A DNA stretch of 64,000 nucleotides from Paenibacillus sp. KS-LC4. Lineage in GTDB: Bacteria; Bacillota; Bacilli; Paenibacillales; Paenibacillaceae. Of this stretch, positions 35,971 through 45,689 are shown piece after piece. The translations under genes were made by a program, and so were the position numbers. Under the pieces are notes generated by a model, which did no database searches, had not been told where the DNA came from, and saw nothing but the letters and a program-made list of their open reading frames with translations. Within the stretch, counting starts at the first letter, position 1; each line of letters begins with the position of its first letter. The stretch spans positions 2,250,501-2,314,500 of the forward strand of contig NZ_CP145905.1 of assembly GCF_036894955.1 (NCBI RefSeq), written 5' to 3'.

Positions 35971-37806
35971 ATGTTATTAAATCGACCAACTAGCTTCTAT
36001 GATGAAAGTCTGAGGGGATATATGATCAGATTGTCTGAGTCAAACTATAATTCCCAAGAAACCATTAAATTATATAAAGCAACAGGGCTTTATGGATACA
36101 ACATACCAAAAAACTTGATGGTGCTTGATTCGGATACTGATTTGAGTAAGTTGGCTGAATTAGTTGGGAAGGATTTGAGACAGCTAGAACTATTAACATT
36201 TCAACCCCACGTAAAAAATGTCCCTTCAGTAAAAGTGGAAACATTACTATACCAATTGGACCATTTTGGAACGTCAATGTATCGAAGTCAAATATGTCCT
36301 GCATGTCTTAGAGATCATGGATATATGAGAAAAATTTGGGATCTCACAGTAGTTACAACGTGTCACATTCATAATTGCAAGTTGCACGATCAATGTCCAA
36401 ATTGTAAAAAAAACCTATCGCCGTTCAGAAAACGAATAAATTTATGCGATTGTGGATTTGATTTAAGAGAACTACCTATCGTAGCCTCGACTGACGTTCA
36501 AGTAAGCAATCTTCTTCACCGAAAGTTATTTGATATAAAATCTTTTTCTTGTGAAAGATCTACATTCTTTGATAAACATTCGTTTCTTACATGCTTATAT
36601 ATAATTTTGTACTTTACCGGAGTTATTTCAGGCAGATTTTTCAATGAAAAGAGGCAAAGGTTTTCCAAATCTCTGAATGATTCAAAATTGACTAAGTTAT
36701 GCCAAGCAGCATACGTGCTATTTCAAGATTGGCCGAATAATTTTTTTTGTTTCTTGGATGCATATCGAGTTAATCAAATTAACCAAAAACAGAGTGGTGT
36801 ACTTGAAGGATTTGGGAAATTCCATATGTTGATTTTTCAAAAGCTTGATTTCCCGGCTTTTAAAAACATTCTGGATAAATATGTTTTATACATATCTAAC
36901 TATTGGAATGGCGGTTATTGTAACCAACATGTTTTAACTGCTGGGAATGAGCAATTGTTAACTTTATTACAAACCAACGCTGACGTTTTTAAGACACTGT
37001 TAAAGTCAGTCAATGGAATAAATCAGTCCGTAAAGAGAAGAAATGCTTATCAGCGGAATGAAATGAAAATCAAACCGGATGGTGCAATGTTATCTTCACC
37101 AAAAGTAATGAAAAGTCTTGGAATTAGCTATGGGCAAGTTTTTGCTTTCAGAGAACGAGGACTTATTCAAGCTGTTCGTGGTCCAGAAATCGATGGGTAT
37201 AATCGCTGGCTTTACTTCTCTAAAGACTTAGAGCAGTTTCATAATAATCTAAATGAAAATATTATCTATGTGTCAGAGGAAGAATATCTTCTTTTAATAA
37301 ATATAAACCAGGCAAAAAAATGTTTCACAACTTGGGGATTAACATTTTGCGATTTGGTTGAGGGGATTTTGAACGATGAAATACGACCTTATACATGTAA
37401 AAAAGTTAGCGGACTTAAAGAATTTAGATTTGTAAAAGATGATGTGATGAATTTTTTGAAAAAAGGCAGTTTGACTATCAATGATATTTCAAGGGAGCTG
37501 AAAGTTTGTAAGAAATATGTTTCTTCATGGTCACAAAAGGGATATCTGATTTCTAATTCATTAAGTAGTGGTGCGGTTGTAATAATAAAAAAGACAGATT
37601 ACTTATTTTTTAAAAAGACATATATGACAGGAACTGATGCATTAAAAAAGCAGACGAAAGTCAAGTCTGTTGAAAGTCTAGTAAAGTTCCTAAGAAAAAG
37701 AGACGTTGAACCAGCTTCTGGACCCAAAGTAGATGGTGGACAGGGCTATTTATTTAAAAGGGATATGCGTCTTTATTATTGGTTAAGTCAGATGAGGGAG
37801 AAATAA
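35971..37806 (+). CDS. tniQ: TniQ/TnsD-family target-selection protein (first copy)
   Basis: The 611-residue protein opens MLLNRPTSFYDESLRGYMIR, the usual TniQ start, and has a zinc-finger region with CPACLRDHGYMRKIWDL, CHIHNCKLHDQCPNCKK and CDCGF. Two or more helix-turn-helix-like segments follow between about residues 370 and 600 (for example SLTINDISRELKVCKKYVSS). TniQ/TnsD proteins recognise the insertion target and recruit TnsC. I chose ATG 35971, which has GAGGGTGG about 7 bases upstream, over an in-frame TTG at 35956. It leads the operon directly behind the regulated promoter, which differs from canonical Tn7, where tnsD follows tnsABC. Confidence 0.87.
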   Translation: MLLNRPTSFYDESLRGYMIRLSESNYNSQETIKLYKATGLYGYNIPKNLMVLDSDTDLSKLAELVGKDLRQLELLTFQPHVKNVPSVKVETLLYQLDHFGTSMYRSQICPACLRDHGYMRKIWDLTVVTTCHIHNCKLHDQCPNCKKNLSPFRKRINLCDCGFDLRELPIVASTDVQVSNLLHRKLFDIKSFSCERSTFFDKHSFLTCLYIILYFTGVISGRFFNEKRQRFSKSLNDSKLTKLCQAAYVLFQDWPNNFFCFLDAYRVNQINQKQSGVLEGFGKFHMLIFQKLDFPAFKNILDKYVLYISNYWNGGYCNQHVLTAGNEQLLTLLQTNADVFKTLLKSVNGINQSVKRRNAYQRNEMKIKPDGAMLSSPKVMKSLGISYGQVFAFRERGLIQAVRGPEIDGYNRWLYFSKDLEQFHNNLNENIIYVSEEEYLLLININQAKKCFTTWGLTFCDLVEGILNDEIRPYTCKKVSGLKEFRFVKDDVMNFLKKGSLTINDISRELKVCKKYVSSWSQKGYLISNSLSSGAVVIIKKTDYLFFKKTYMTGTDALKKQTKVKSVESLVKFLRKRDVEPASGPKVDGGQGYLFKRDMRLYYWLSQMREK

Positions 37807-37876
37807 CTCCAAGATTAATAGGTTTATAGATTGCTAGAATCGGACAGGCTTAAAACTAAGGGAAGGAGATGAAACC

Positions 37877-38530
37877 ATGAGAAAGCGCACCGCCAGACGC
37901 ATTAAACCTATAAAGGGTCGTCATTATCGATGGAAAGTCCCACTACTTAAAAATAATAACATGATTCATTGTGAAAGCCGATTAGAACGCAATTTCGTTC
38001 GATTACTCGACTTTGACCGTGAAGTACTCCAAGTGGAATCGCAGCCAGTAGGACTTTTATATTGCTACAAGGGTAAAGAAAGGAAGTATTATCCGGATTT
38101 CAAAGTCATAACAAGTGATGGACACATCCGGATCGTAGAAGTTAAGCCTAAGTCAATGACGCAAAAGCCCGAAAATATCATGAAATTTATCATTGGCCGG
38201 ATGTACTGCGACTTGCAAGGCTGGGATTATCATATCGTAACCGAAGAGCAGATTTTCCGTGGTTATATCCAGGAGAATTTGGATAAGCTCAGGGCGATGG
38301 GGAATGAATGGACGGAATACAATGATCTAGTTTATGTTCTTCATTCTCTGCAAAACACTGGTGACTCTACAATTGAAATGCTCCAGTCAAACTGTACTGA
38401 TCTTGATGAATCAACGTTTTATAAGTGTATCTATAAGCTAATTTATCACCAAAAGGTATATGCAGATTTATTTGCTACAGAACTTAGTGAAGGAACAATG
38501 GTGTCCATTCAAATTGGAGAGGAGAATTGA
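37877..38530 (+). CDS. tnsA: TnsA endonuclease
   Basis: TnsA cuts the 5' ends of the transposon so that, with TnsB, the element is fully excised. The 217-residue protein has the restriction-endonuclease-like core: SRLERNFVRLLDFD (catalytic Glu), YYPDFKV (Asp) and RIVEVKPKS (Glu-x-Lys). A C-terminal winged-helix-like part follows (about 130-217). Presence of TnsA separates this element from TnsA-less relatives that form cointegrates. ATG 37877 has GGAAGGAG upstream. The stop is followed 1 base later by the tnsB ATG. Confidence 0.9.
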   Translation: MRKRTARRIKPIKGRHYRWKVPLLKNNNMIHCESRLERNFVRLLDFDREVLQVESQPVGLLYCYKGKERKYYPDFKVITSDGHIRIVEVKPKSMTQKPENIMKFIIGRMYCDLQGWDYHIVTEEQIFRGYIQENLDKLRAMGNEWTEYNDLVYVLHSLQNTGDSTIEMLQSNCTDLDESTFYKCIYKLIYHQKVYADLFATELSEGTMVSIQIGEEN

Positions 38531-38531
38531 T

Positions 38532-40655
38532 ATGCAGGGATTTGCTATTTTACCAGGTTTACGGTTTATGTGGAAGGAACAAGAGTTTCTCATCCGCAAG
38601 AGTTTGGATCATAATGAAATTGAAGTAACCAATTTGTCATACAACTTAGTTGAAGTGTATTCCGTTAACGAGTTGATCGAAGCTTGGAACGACGAGCGAC
38701 TGATCATAAAACGCGACTTTATTGTAAAAGAAGCAGAAGTCATACAACATGATGTTGAAATGTTTAGTGAGGATGATCGGAATATCATTAAAAAACGATT
38801 CAGGATATTGGAGCCAGTCTTACTTGGGATAGTCAAGCCTAAAGATTATGAAAGCTATATAAATACTCTTTCTGATGATCTGAGACCATTCGTTTCTTCT
38901 GTGTCTACATTGTACCGATGGAAGAGGCGCTGGGACGAAACTCACGATAAACGAAGTCTGTTGCCACGTAATGACCTGAAAGGAAGCAAAACGTTTAAGA
39001 TTCCGAAAGAAATCCAGAATATCATTGAGCGTTTTTTGATCAAGTATGATAAAGAGGGCCTGGATGTTTCTAACCGAAGAATTCATAACGAGATGAAGGT
39101 AGAAGTTCAAGAATTAAATGCAACTCGTCCTGAGGAAGGAAAATTAACACCTTGCGGAAAAGCGACGACTAACCGGGTCATCCAGCATCTACGGAAGACG
39201 TACATAAAGGATCGCGCTAGACACGGCACCGTTCAAGCAAATTTAAACAAATATGGTTCTACGGCTGAAGTATATGTAGAAAGGCCTCTTCAGCGAGTGG
39301 AAATTGACTCGACACCGCTTGACCTATTTGTAGTTGATACTCTGAATTCTAAGAAGGAACGATTTAATTTAATTCATGCTGTAGATAAGGCAACTGGTTA
39401 TGGGCTAGGATATGAACTTTGGCTCGGAGAACCAAACGCAAAAGCAATTAAGCAGTGTTTACTGCACGCCATGCTGCCCAAAACGCATATTCGATCGTTA
39501 TATCCAAGACTTCAACACGATTGGACCGCATTTGGGAAACCGGAAGTTATCGTTGTCGATAACGCCAAGGTGCACGATGCCGCGGATTTGGAGGAATTTT
39601 TCGGACTAATTGGTATCGAAGTTCAGTTCTGTCCTGTGAAAGCCGGGCACCATAAGGGGACAGTTGAGCGAATGTTTCGCACCATGAATGAAAAGATGTT
39701 CCACAGTATTCCCGGAACCAGCTTTTCAGACCCAAAGATGCGCTCTCTATATGACTCTACTGGTAAAGCTTGCTTAACGCTTAAGGCACTACATGAAATT
39801 ATTCATCTTACCATGGTAGATATTATCGCAAATGATTATAGCTCATCACGAGGAGGAACACCAGCCTTTTTATGGGAACAAGGTCTTAAAGACTGTAGAG
39901 TTCATAGAACTCTTCCTATGAAAAAGAAAGATCTGATTATGCTATTATCCACTGGACTAGAATATAGAAAAATAACGAACAAGGGAATTGAACTTGCCGG
40001 CCAATTTTTTCAAAGTACGGCTTTAATGCAGTTATCGGATCAAATAAAGCGTAAAAAAAAGGACAAAAGTGTTCGATTGAGGTTTAATCCTTCCGATATG
40101 CGTACGATTTATGTTTTTGATGAAGAGAATGATCAATATATCGAGGCGAATCCTGTACGAAACAGTCTACGGAAGAAAAATATTGATGAAAATCATCCCG
40201 TTCATATGGCTCAATTAAGATACCATTGTCATCGGAAAAATAAAGAGTACAACGAATTTGACACAACGCATTTGGTGTATGCTTATCAGCACGTAGAAGC
40301 CATTGTCCAAAACAGTCGGAGTGAAATTGCTCAACTCGAGAAACTACCCGATGATCAGAGAGCCGTTGAGCATTACAAGCATCTTTCCTCAATCCAACTA
40401 CTTCATAAAGCTCAAATTGCTCCAGACCAACTGGAATCTTTAGAATTCAAAGGAGAGATATCCCCCGCTACAGAGGGTCAATCTAGAAAGTCTACAAGGA
40501 GACGAAAAGTGAATTCAAAATTAGATGATACGAGCTCTAAATCGTTTTCGAAAACGGCAGGTATTGAAGTTATTTCAGAAACTTCTGAGTTACCTTTATT
40601 ACTTTTTGATGATGATCTGGATGATGATTGGGAAGTTACTATTCGTGAGAGTTGA
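38532..40655 (+). CDS. tnsB: TnsB DDE transposase
   Basis: TnsB binds the transposon ends and performs 3' cleavage and strand transfer. The 707-residue protein has N-terminal helix-turn-helix regions (about 90-230) and an integrase-like core with the DDE triad: Asp in VEIDSTPLDLFV (about 258), Asp in VIVVDNAKVHDA (about 342) and Glu in HHKGTVERMFRTMNE (about 378). A beta-barrel and a charged C-terminal tail that should contact TnsC follow. I chose ATG 38532 (GGAGAGGAG 6-14 bases upstream) rather than an in-frame upstream codon inside tnsA. Confidence 0.93.
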   Translation: MQGFAILPGLRFMWKEQEFLIRKSLDHNEIEVTNLSYNLVEVYSVNELIEAWNDERLIIKRDFIVKEAEVIQHDVEMFSEDDRNIIKKRFRILEPVLLGIVKPKDYESYINTLSDDLRPFVSSVSTLYRWKRRWDETHDKRSLLPRNDLKGSKTFKIPKEIQNIIERFLIKYDKEGLDVSNRRIHNEMKVEVQELNATRPEEGKLTPCGKATTNRVIQHLRKTYIKDRARHGTVQANLNKYGSTAEVYVERPLQRVEIDSTPLDLFVVDTLNSKKERFNLIHAVDKATGYGLGYELWLGEPNAKAIKQCLLHAMLPKTHIRSLYPRLQHDWTAFGKPEVIVVDNAKVHDAADLEEFFGLIGIEVQFCPVKAGHHKGTVERMFRTMNEKMFHSIPGTSFSDPKMRSLYDSTGKACLTLKALHEIIHLTMVDIIANDYSSSRGGTPAFLWEQGLKDCRVHRTLPMKKKDLIMLLSTGLEYRKITNKGIELAGQFFQSTALMQLSDQIKRKKKDKSVRLRFNPSDMRTIYVFDEENDQYIEANPVRNSLRKKNIDENHPVHMAQLRYHCHRKNKEYNEFDTTHLVYAYQHVEAIVQNSRSEIAQLEKLPDDQRAVEHYKHLSSIQLLHKAQIAPDQLESLEFKGEISPATEGQSRKSTRRRKVNSKLDDTSSKSFSKTAGIEVISETSELPLLLFDDDLDDDWEVTIRES

Positions 40656-40669
40656 AGGAGGGATAAGAA

Positions 40670-41713
40670 ATGAAATCTACAAAATTTGATTCACTTAAAG
40701 GTAAACCCTTAACTTATCGTGATCCTGAATACAAGAAAAGAGTGGAGCATGTAAAAAGAATCATCGTTAGGCATCCGCAATATGAGGAAGTATACGAGGA
40801 ACTCGAGGAAGTGCATGTCACTTCGCAGGGGTCTGTGCAAGCATCTCAACTCAATCTAAGTGGCCGGACAGGTGCTGGGAAAACAACAATAGTGAAACAA
40901 TACTTAGAGAAATATCCAAGAAGATTAACGGATACGGGAACAATTATCCCTGTATTATATGTAAAGGTTCCGCCTCGTTTAAAAACTCCAAAAGCTTTGG
41001 CTTCTAAAATTTTAGGAGAGATGGGTGATTTATTCGCGAATTCAGGTACAGATGAGGAGTTAGGGAGAAGAATCGTTCAATTTGTTCTTGATTGTCAGAC
41101 GGAAATGATTATTCTTGATGAATTTCAACATTTGATTGATCGGGACACACTTAATGTTCTCGCAACTGCGTCGGATTGGCTCAAGTTACTTACGGAAGAG
41201 TTAAATATTCCAGTTATCTTATGTGGACTACCAGAATCAGATGGTATTTTTGAGTATAACGAACAGATAGATGGGAGATATCCGCGAAGAATTATATTGG
41301 AACCGTTCGGATTTGAAGATCAGACGCAACAGAAGAAATTTCGATTATTTCTGAAAAAATTAGACGATGAGTTACCATTCTCTGAATATTCGAATCTTAG
41401 TGATCCAATGATAGCTTCAAAAATCCATTATGTAACAGATGGTGTACCACGCTATATCAAAGATCTCTTAATGGAGGCATCGAAACTTTCGTTTAGACGA
41501 GGTTTTGATTTTGTCAATGAAGATTCACTGCATGATGCTTTTCATCGACTCACACGTTCAAATCAAAGGTATGTTATTAATCCATTTGGGGACACTCGGT
41601 TTAATTACTTTGAGGCTATAGAGATCAAAAGAACAAAAGAAACTGCATTTATTAATTCACAGTACCAAAAACCCAATCAGAAGAACAAGAAACAATCAAA
41701 AAAATTATCATAA
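40670..41713 (+). CDS. tnsC: TnsC AAA+ ATPase regulator
   Basis: TnsC links target selection to the transposase by forming an ATP-dependent filament on target DNA. The 347-residue protein has Walker A GRTGAGKTTIVKQY (about residue 65-78), Walker B MIILDEFQHLID (about 145-156), sensor 1 PVILCGLPES and the arginine region GRYPRRIILEPFG. The C-terminal 40 residues are Lys-rich, as in TnsC relatives. AAGGAGG lies 8 bases before the ATG, 14 bp after tnsB. Confidence 0.92.
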   Translation: MKSTKFDSLKGKPLTYRDPEYKKRVEHVKRIIVRHPQYEEVYEELEEVHVTSQGSVQASQLNLSGRTGAGKTTIVKQYLEKYPRRLTDTGTIIPVLYVKVPPRLKTPKALASKILGEMGDLFANSGTDEELGRRIVQFVLDCQTEMIILDEFQHLIDRDTLNVLATASDWLKLLTEELNIPVILCGLPESDGIFEYNEQIDGRYPRRIILEPFGFEDQTQQKKFRLFLKKLDDELPFSEYSNLSDPMIASKIHYVTDGVPRYIKDLLMEASKLSFRRGFDFVNEDSLHDAFHRLTRSNQRYVINPFGDTRFNYFEAIEIKRTKETAFINSQYQKPNQKNKKQSKKLS

Positions 41714-41825
41714 TTTAGTACATCTCTTAACACCTGGAACCTGCAGGTGTTTTTATTTTGAAATTTCTAGTATAGTACCGTAGCATTGCGGGAAAACTAG
41801 ATTCATAGAAAGGAGATGTTAGAAC

Positions 41826-43553
41826 ATGTTGATTAATAGACCAGAACGTTATCATGATGAGAGTATATCTAGTTATTTATACAGATTAGCCAGAGCCAAC
41901 TATAGACCGCTGGGTGTTTTGTTAGCATCCTTTGGAATTACAAGAGCGGAATGGTTACGGAATATGATTTCTGAAGATAAACTCATCCATATAGCAGATC
42001 ATTTAGTACAAGATAAAAACATTCTGCATCAGGGGACATATTTTGTTTACCGAGAGTTGTTGGATGAAAATTCAGATTTGTATCTGCTGAAAAATCGAAT
42101 GAAATTTTGTCCTGATTGCTATAGAGAGGATGCATATCATCGAATGATGTGGGGCCTCAAACCAATAACGATCTGTTTACAACACGGTACCAGATTGATA
42201 GACGCCTGTCCAAGCTGCGAGAAACCGATTGAGATGGAACAGTTCATGTGCGGTTTTTGCAAGTGTTGTGACTTCTACTATAAGCAAACGAAATCGATAT
42301 CGATTCCTTTTGACTCTATAGAATTTGAGCTTCAAAGTGAATTTCATGGAGGACTATTTCAAAACGGTATAATGTTTAGAAATATTGGAGGATTAAACGT
42401 TAAACAATACTTACGTTTAGCTTATCACTCTTTTCACCTATTAGAGGAATTGCCTTCATTTCTTGATTATTCAAAAAAACATATCCGAATTTTTCATAAC
42501 CGTCGCGGTGGCATTCAACAAAATGAATTGTTAGCAGAAGCTTATAATCATGTTTTTTGGATGTATCATGATTTTCCATGTCGGTTTCAACGCGTCTTAT
42601 TTGAGTTTTTAAAGAAACCCAGAAAAAAGCTATACCTACAGAAGAAAACTTACGAAGCTTTATTTCAAGAAGAGGGTTTCTCTTTAATTAAAAATGAATA
42701 TGAGCAATTCTGGATTAATGAATTGGAGAACGGTACCGTTCGAAGGGATCTGTCAATTTTCAAACAGAATCATGATCTACTACTCAGAAAAAAACATTTA
42801 CGAAAAGAAGAAGTTAAGCAGCTTACTGGAATATCATATCCGAAGTTGGAGTCACTTTGTGAGTCTGGCCAGATAGATATTATTTCACGACAAAAAGGGA
42901 AAACAAAGCAACATTTTATTGATAAAGATACTTTTGCCCGTCTGAATGAAGAGAGGCAATTTTACATTAATAAAAGAGAAGCAGCACAACTCCTGGGTAT
43001 TCAAAGAAATTCTATTTATCAACTTTTGAAAGAAGGTCTAATAAATGAAGTTCATACCGCGTTCAGCCAGATTAAGCTTATTAGACTAGATGAAGTGTTA
43101 ATGTTATTGGAAAAATCAAGAGGGGTATTTTATATCAAGGTAAAAGGACTATCATTTCAGCAGGTACTTATCAAATACTCTGTAAATGGATTAACGATTT
43201 CGAAACTATTAAAATTTATTCATGAAAATGTCCTCCACCCTCAATTGGCTGTTTTAAATGGAAATCTTTCTGATACTTGGTTTTGGGAAAAAGAAATGCA
43301 ACGATGTATAGAAATTTTAAAATCAGATAAGCAAATCACGGATGGGATGTATATGCAAGATGTCATGCAGTACTTAAAAATTGGTGAAAAAAAGATGAAA
43401 AGAATAATAGAAAGCGGACAATTGATACCGGACAGAGTAATCGTATGGAAAGATGGACGAAAACGATATTTGTTTAGTAAAAGAAAAGTAGCTGCCTTTA
43501 AACAGAGTATTTCTAGTCGAGTAGACTCATGCAACTCAACTGCCCATAGTTAA
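41826..43553 (+). CDS. TniQ/TnsD-family target-selection protein (second copy)
   Basis: The 575-residue protein shares the TniQ opening with the first copy (MLINRPERYHDESISSYLYR) and has its own zinc region: CPDCYREDAYHRMMWGLKP, CLQHGTRLIDACPSCEKP and CGFCKCC. The C-terminal half holds several helix-turn-helix-like segments (LRKEEVKQLTGISYPKLESL and INKREAAQLLGIQRNSIYQL). The position after tnsC matches TnsD, which binds a fixed chromosomal site. Having two long TniQ proteins suggests two targeting routes. AAGGAG lies 10 bases before the ATG; 112 bp separate it from tnsC. Confidence 0.87.
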   Translation: MLINRPERYHDESISSYLYRLARANYRPLGVLLASFGITRAEWLRNMISEDKLIHIADHLVQDKNILHQGTYFVYRELLDENSDLYLLKNRMKFCPDCYREDAYHRMMWGLKPITICLQHGTRLIDACPSCEKPIEMEQFMCGFCKCCDFYYKQTKSISIPFDSIEFELQSEFHGGLFQNGIMFRNIGGLNVKQYLRLAYHSFHLLEELPSFLDYSKKHIRIFHNRRGGIQQNELLAEAYNHVFWMYHDFPCRFQRVLFEFLKKPRKKLYLQKKTYEALFQEEGFSLIKNEYEQFWINELENGTVRRDLSIFKQNHDLLLRKKHLRKEEVKQLTGISYPKLESLCESGQIDIISRQKGKTKQHFIDKDTFARLNEERQFYINKREAAQLLGIQRNSIYQLLKEGLINEVHTAFSQIKLIRLDEVLMLLEKSRGVFYIKVKGLSFQQVLIKYSVNGLTISKLLKFIHENVLHPQLAVLNGNLSDTWFWEKEMQRCIEILKSDKQITDGMYMQDVMQYLKIGEKKMKRIIESGQLIPDRVIVWKDGRKRYLFSKRKVAAFKQSISSRVDSCNSTAHS

Positions 43554-44535
43554 GGCCGTTATGCCGATACGGCAAACGAATGTTGCCTTTGTCAACTGTA
43601 CATGCAAGCCTAGGTGTTGAACGAAAATCAAGTTATTTTAATCCTAATTACGTTGTTTAAACTAGGCTGGGAAAAACAAGGGGTCTGTAAAAATAAAATT
43701 TGTTAATGTCATGCAGGATAGGAAGGTAATGAAAGTAACAGCGCGATCGACCTGTGATTTCTAAAAGAACAAGCTGGCGGCTGCGGAGAAGAACGAAGAG
43801 GTTGTGAAAGAATTGTATTATCGGTTGGCTAAGTGCAATTAACAAATATCCAATATTTAAGTGTTTTTTTGATTCCTTAAAAATATATTAGTGCAAGGAC
43901 GGAGATTAAATGTCGAAATTATGTTGTCATAAAGTCAAATAATTAGTAGTGAGGGTTCTATTTTTTATATTAAATCTAACACATATGAAATGCCAGAAAC
44001 AATCGTGACCATGAACATCAAACAGCATGACAGACGGACAGCACTCCGCAAATTCAAAACTTATCTGTCCATTCTGATAATGATGTTATAGGCACGATTT
44101 AGGGTTCTAGTTAATGACAATTAAATATTTTCAAAGGGGAGGGGACGAGGTTAAGTAGTTCAGTAAAAGGATTCTCTAAGAAATGAACAAAAGCCAGGTT
44201 AAGTGATTAAAATTAACATTAGTTTTGGGTATGCAGCCAGTTAAACCAATTCTTTCTTTTATAACATACAATTGCAAATTTCGATAAGAAGCCATACAAT
44301 AAAACAAGATATTTACAGAATGTCTACCCTGCTGATCCGAAGGATTAAGTTTTGCCGAATCATTCTTTTCTTCCAAAATGCTCGTATGATTAGCTTATTA
44401 ATAATGGAGGTCGAACTAAATGAGAAAGTTACTAACTGTATAAAATCATAAAAAACGAGTTCTAAATGTAAGGAAAGCTCTCTGAATTTGACTAAAACTC
44501 GTTAATTCATTATAAGAACTGAGGATATTATTTAG
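43554..44535. other. Gene-free stretch between the Tn7-like core and the defence cluster
   Basis: Nearly 1 kb without a supportable gene. A 25-codon open tail (43765-43842, KNKLAAAEKNEEVVKELYYR then LAKCN-stop) without a start, followed by a small AAATAT-CCA-ATATTT hairpin and a T run at about 43866, looks like the end of a decayed gene. A second inverted repeat (AACGAGTT at 44449-44456 and AACTCGTT at about 44495-44502) lies just upstream of optE. The rest is AT-rich with no recognisable feature. Confidence 0.4.
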
Positions 44536-45153
44536 ATGGATAAAAATATGATGCATAAAACAATTAGAATTTCTGTGATAAGTTCGTTAATCATTTTTAT
44601 ATTACTATGTGCACTTACCAATACAAGTGAAGAAATTGATTTTATTTCTTACATGAGTAAAACAGTTACTATAATAATGGTTTTTTGGGTGTTGTATTTT
44701 AATTATGGTTGGAAAATTAAGTGGTTTGATAAGATATATAAAATACCCAATCTAAATGGAACTTGGATTGGGTATTTAGAAAGCGATTGGATAGATGAAA
44801 ATGGTAACGGAATCGATGCCATTGAGTTCTATATTGTAATAAAACAAAGTTTTTTTAATATAAATATAAAAACATTTACTGAAAGTTATGTTGGTAAATC
44901 ATATATAGAGAAAATAGATTTTAATGAAAAAGAAGAGGAAATGAAATTAGCATATTTTTATTGTTCAGATATCATTAGTTCGGAGGAAGATAAGAGACAG
45001 GGAGTAGCAGAACTAAGAGTATTTGAGGATACATTATTCTTGAAAGGGAAGTATTGGACAAGAAATAAAACGTGTGGAGCCATAACTGTACGATTCCATA
45101 ATAGAAAACGATATTCTACATATGAAGAGATAAAAAGTCATCTGAATAATTAG
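44536..45153 (+). CDS. optE: Panoptes-like effector OptE (2TM plus beta-barrel, Cap15-related)
   Basis: The 205-residue protein has two transmembrane helices (about residues 10-27 and 38-57) followed by a beta-rich cytoplasmic domain starting at IPNLNGTWIGYLESDW, the signature of the SMODS-associated 2TM beta-strand-rich effector family to which Cap15 belongs. These proteins disrupt the inner membrane under cyclic-nucleotide control. Here the partner encoded next door is a mini-CRISPR polymerase, not a CD-NTase, which is the Panoptes arrangement. In that system the nucleotide is understood to hold the effector off, and its removal by a phage sponge releases it. The optS start lies 11 bases past the stop, so the two form an operon. 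Confidence 0.82.
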   Translation: MDKNMMHKTIRISVISSLIIFILLCALTNTSEEIDFISYMSKTVTIIMVFWVLYFNYGWKIKWFDKIYKIPNLNGTWIGYLESDWIDENGNGIDAIEFYIVIKQSFFNINIKTFTESYVGKSYIEKIDFNEKEEEMKLAYFYCSDIISSEEDKRQGVAELRVFEDTLFLKGKYWTRNKTCGAITVRFHNRKRYSTYEEIKSHLNN

Positions 45154-45164
45154 GAGGATTGTTA

Positions 45165-45533
45165 GTGTATAAATATTATATAAGACTAGACGCAGATAAT
45201 ATCGGTGATAAAATTGAATATTTTTTATTGTGTAATGACTGGGAAAAGGCGCGTGATATTCACAATAAAATTCAAAATAGCATGGAAATAATTGGCGAAT
45301 TTGTTAGGGGAAATGAAGATTACATTTTGCTTATGACCGGATGTGACGATCTGTTAATTGGAACAAATGAAGAAAGCGTTTTAAAGGTAGCGGTGTTTAC
45401 TGAAAGCATTAGGAATCATTTTAATAAACTCTGTAATGAAACATTGAGTGCAGGAATTGGTAATTCAATTGTTGAAGCTATTATGAACTTGAGGAAAGCA
45501 AAAACAGGTGGAAAAAATAATATTGTTCACTAA
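45165..45533 (+). CDS. optS: Panoptes-like nucleotide cyclase OptS (mini-CRISPR polymerase, mCpol)
   Basis: This 122-residue protein is a minimal Cas10-like palm domain. YIRLDADNIGDKIE near residues 5-18 holds the first metal-binding Asp residues (DxDNIG), MTGCDDLLIG near 57-65 is the GGDD-like catalytic loop with Cys replacing the second Gly, and SAGIGNSIVEAIMNLRKAKT plus GGKNN at the C terminus is the conserved end of the mCpol family. The known product in characterised Panoptes systems is a cyclic dinucleotide. I chose GTG 45165, with AGGAGG 7 bases upstream; the TTG at 45159 is only 1 base from that site. Confidence 0.83.
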   Translation: MYKYYIRLDADNIGDKIEYFLLCNDWEKARDIHNKIQNSMEIIGEFVRGNEDYILLMTGCDDLLIGTNEESVLKVAVFTESIRNHFNKLCNETLSAGIGNSIVEAIMNLRKAKTGGKNNIVH

Positions 45534-45689
45534 ACGATGCTCTTAACAAGTAGTAATAACACAATAACGATTTTCTAACCACAATTTGAGTGTTAATTAA
45601 ATAAATTATTCTTATCATGTGACAGTAACTTGTGTAGAAAGATCTCATTAAATGAATAAGTAGAAAAAAATACATAAGAAGGTGACTCA

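Larger units (their letters stand above)
35087..43553 (+). mobile_element. Tn7-like transposon core (xre, tniQ, tnsA, tnsB, tnsC, tniQ/tnsD)
   Basis: These adjacent genes encode every protein expected for cut-and-paste Tn7-like transposition: endonuclease TnsA, DDE transposase TnsB, AAA+ regulator TnsC and two TniQ-family target selectors. No cas gene or CRISPR array is visible in the window, so this is not an obvious CRISPR-guided element. The terminal repeats could not be located by eye. In Tn7 the tns operon reads inward from one end, so here the near end would lie left of 35 kb and the cargo to the right. Confidence 0.85.

Noticed and set aside
34253..43942. Repeated TATAAAGT-like motifs near 34255, 35918 and 43932 as Tn7-like ends
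   Set aside because: They have the same orientation and only short similarity; ends should be inverted with clustered repeats. The 35918 copy is part of the operator.
44536..45153. Calling the 2TM protein Cap15, the effector of the nearby CBASS
   Set aside because: The CBASS operon has its own patatin effector, and the 2TM gene is coupled to the mini-CRISPR polymerase gene, which is the Panoptes arrangement.
45165..45533. GGDEF diguanylate cyclase or a Cas10 fragment
   Set aside because: The protein is only 122 residues, with DxDNIG and GCDD in mCpol order; it lacks GGDEF and the HD or zinc parts of Cas10.
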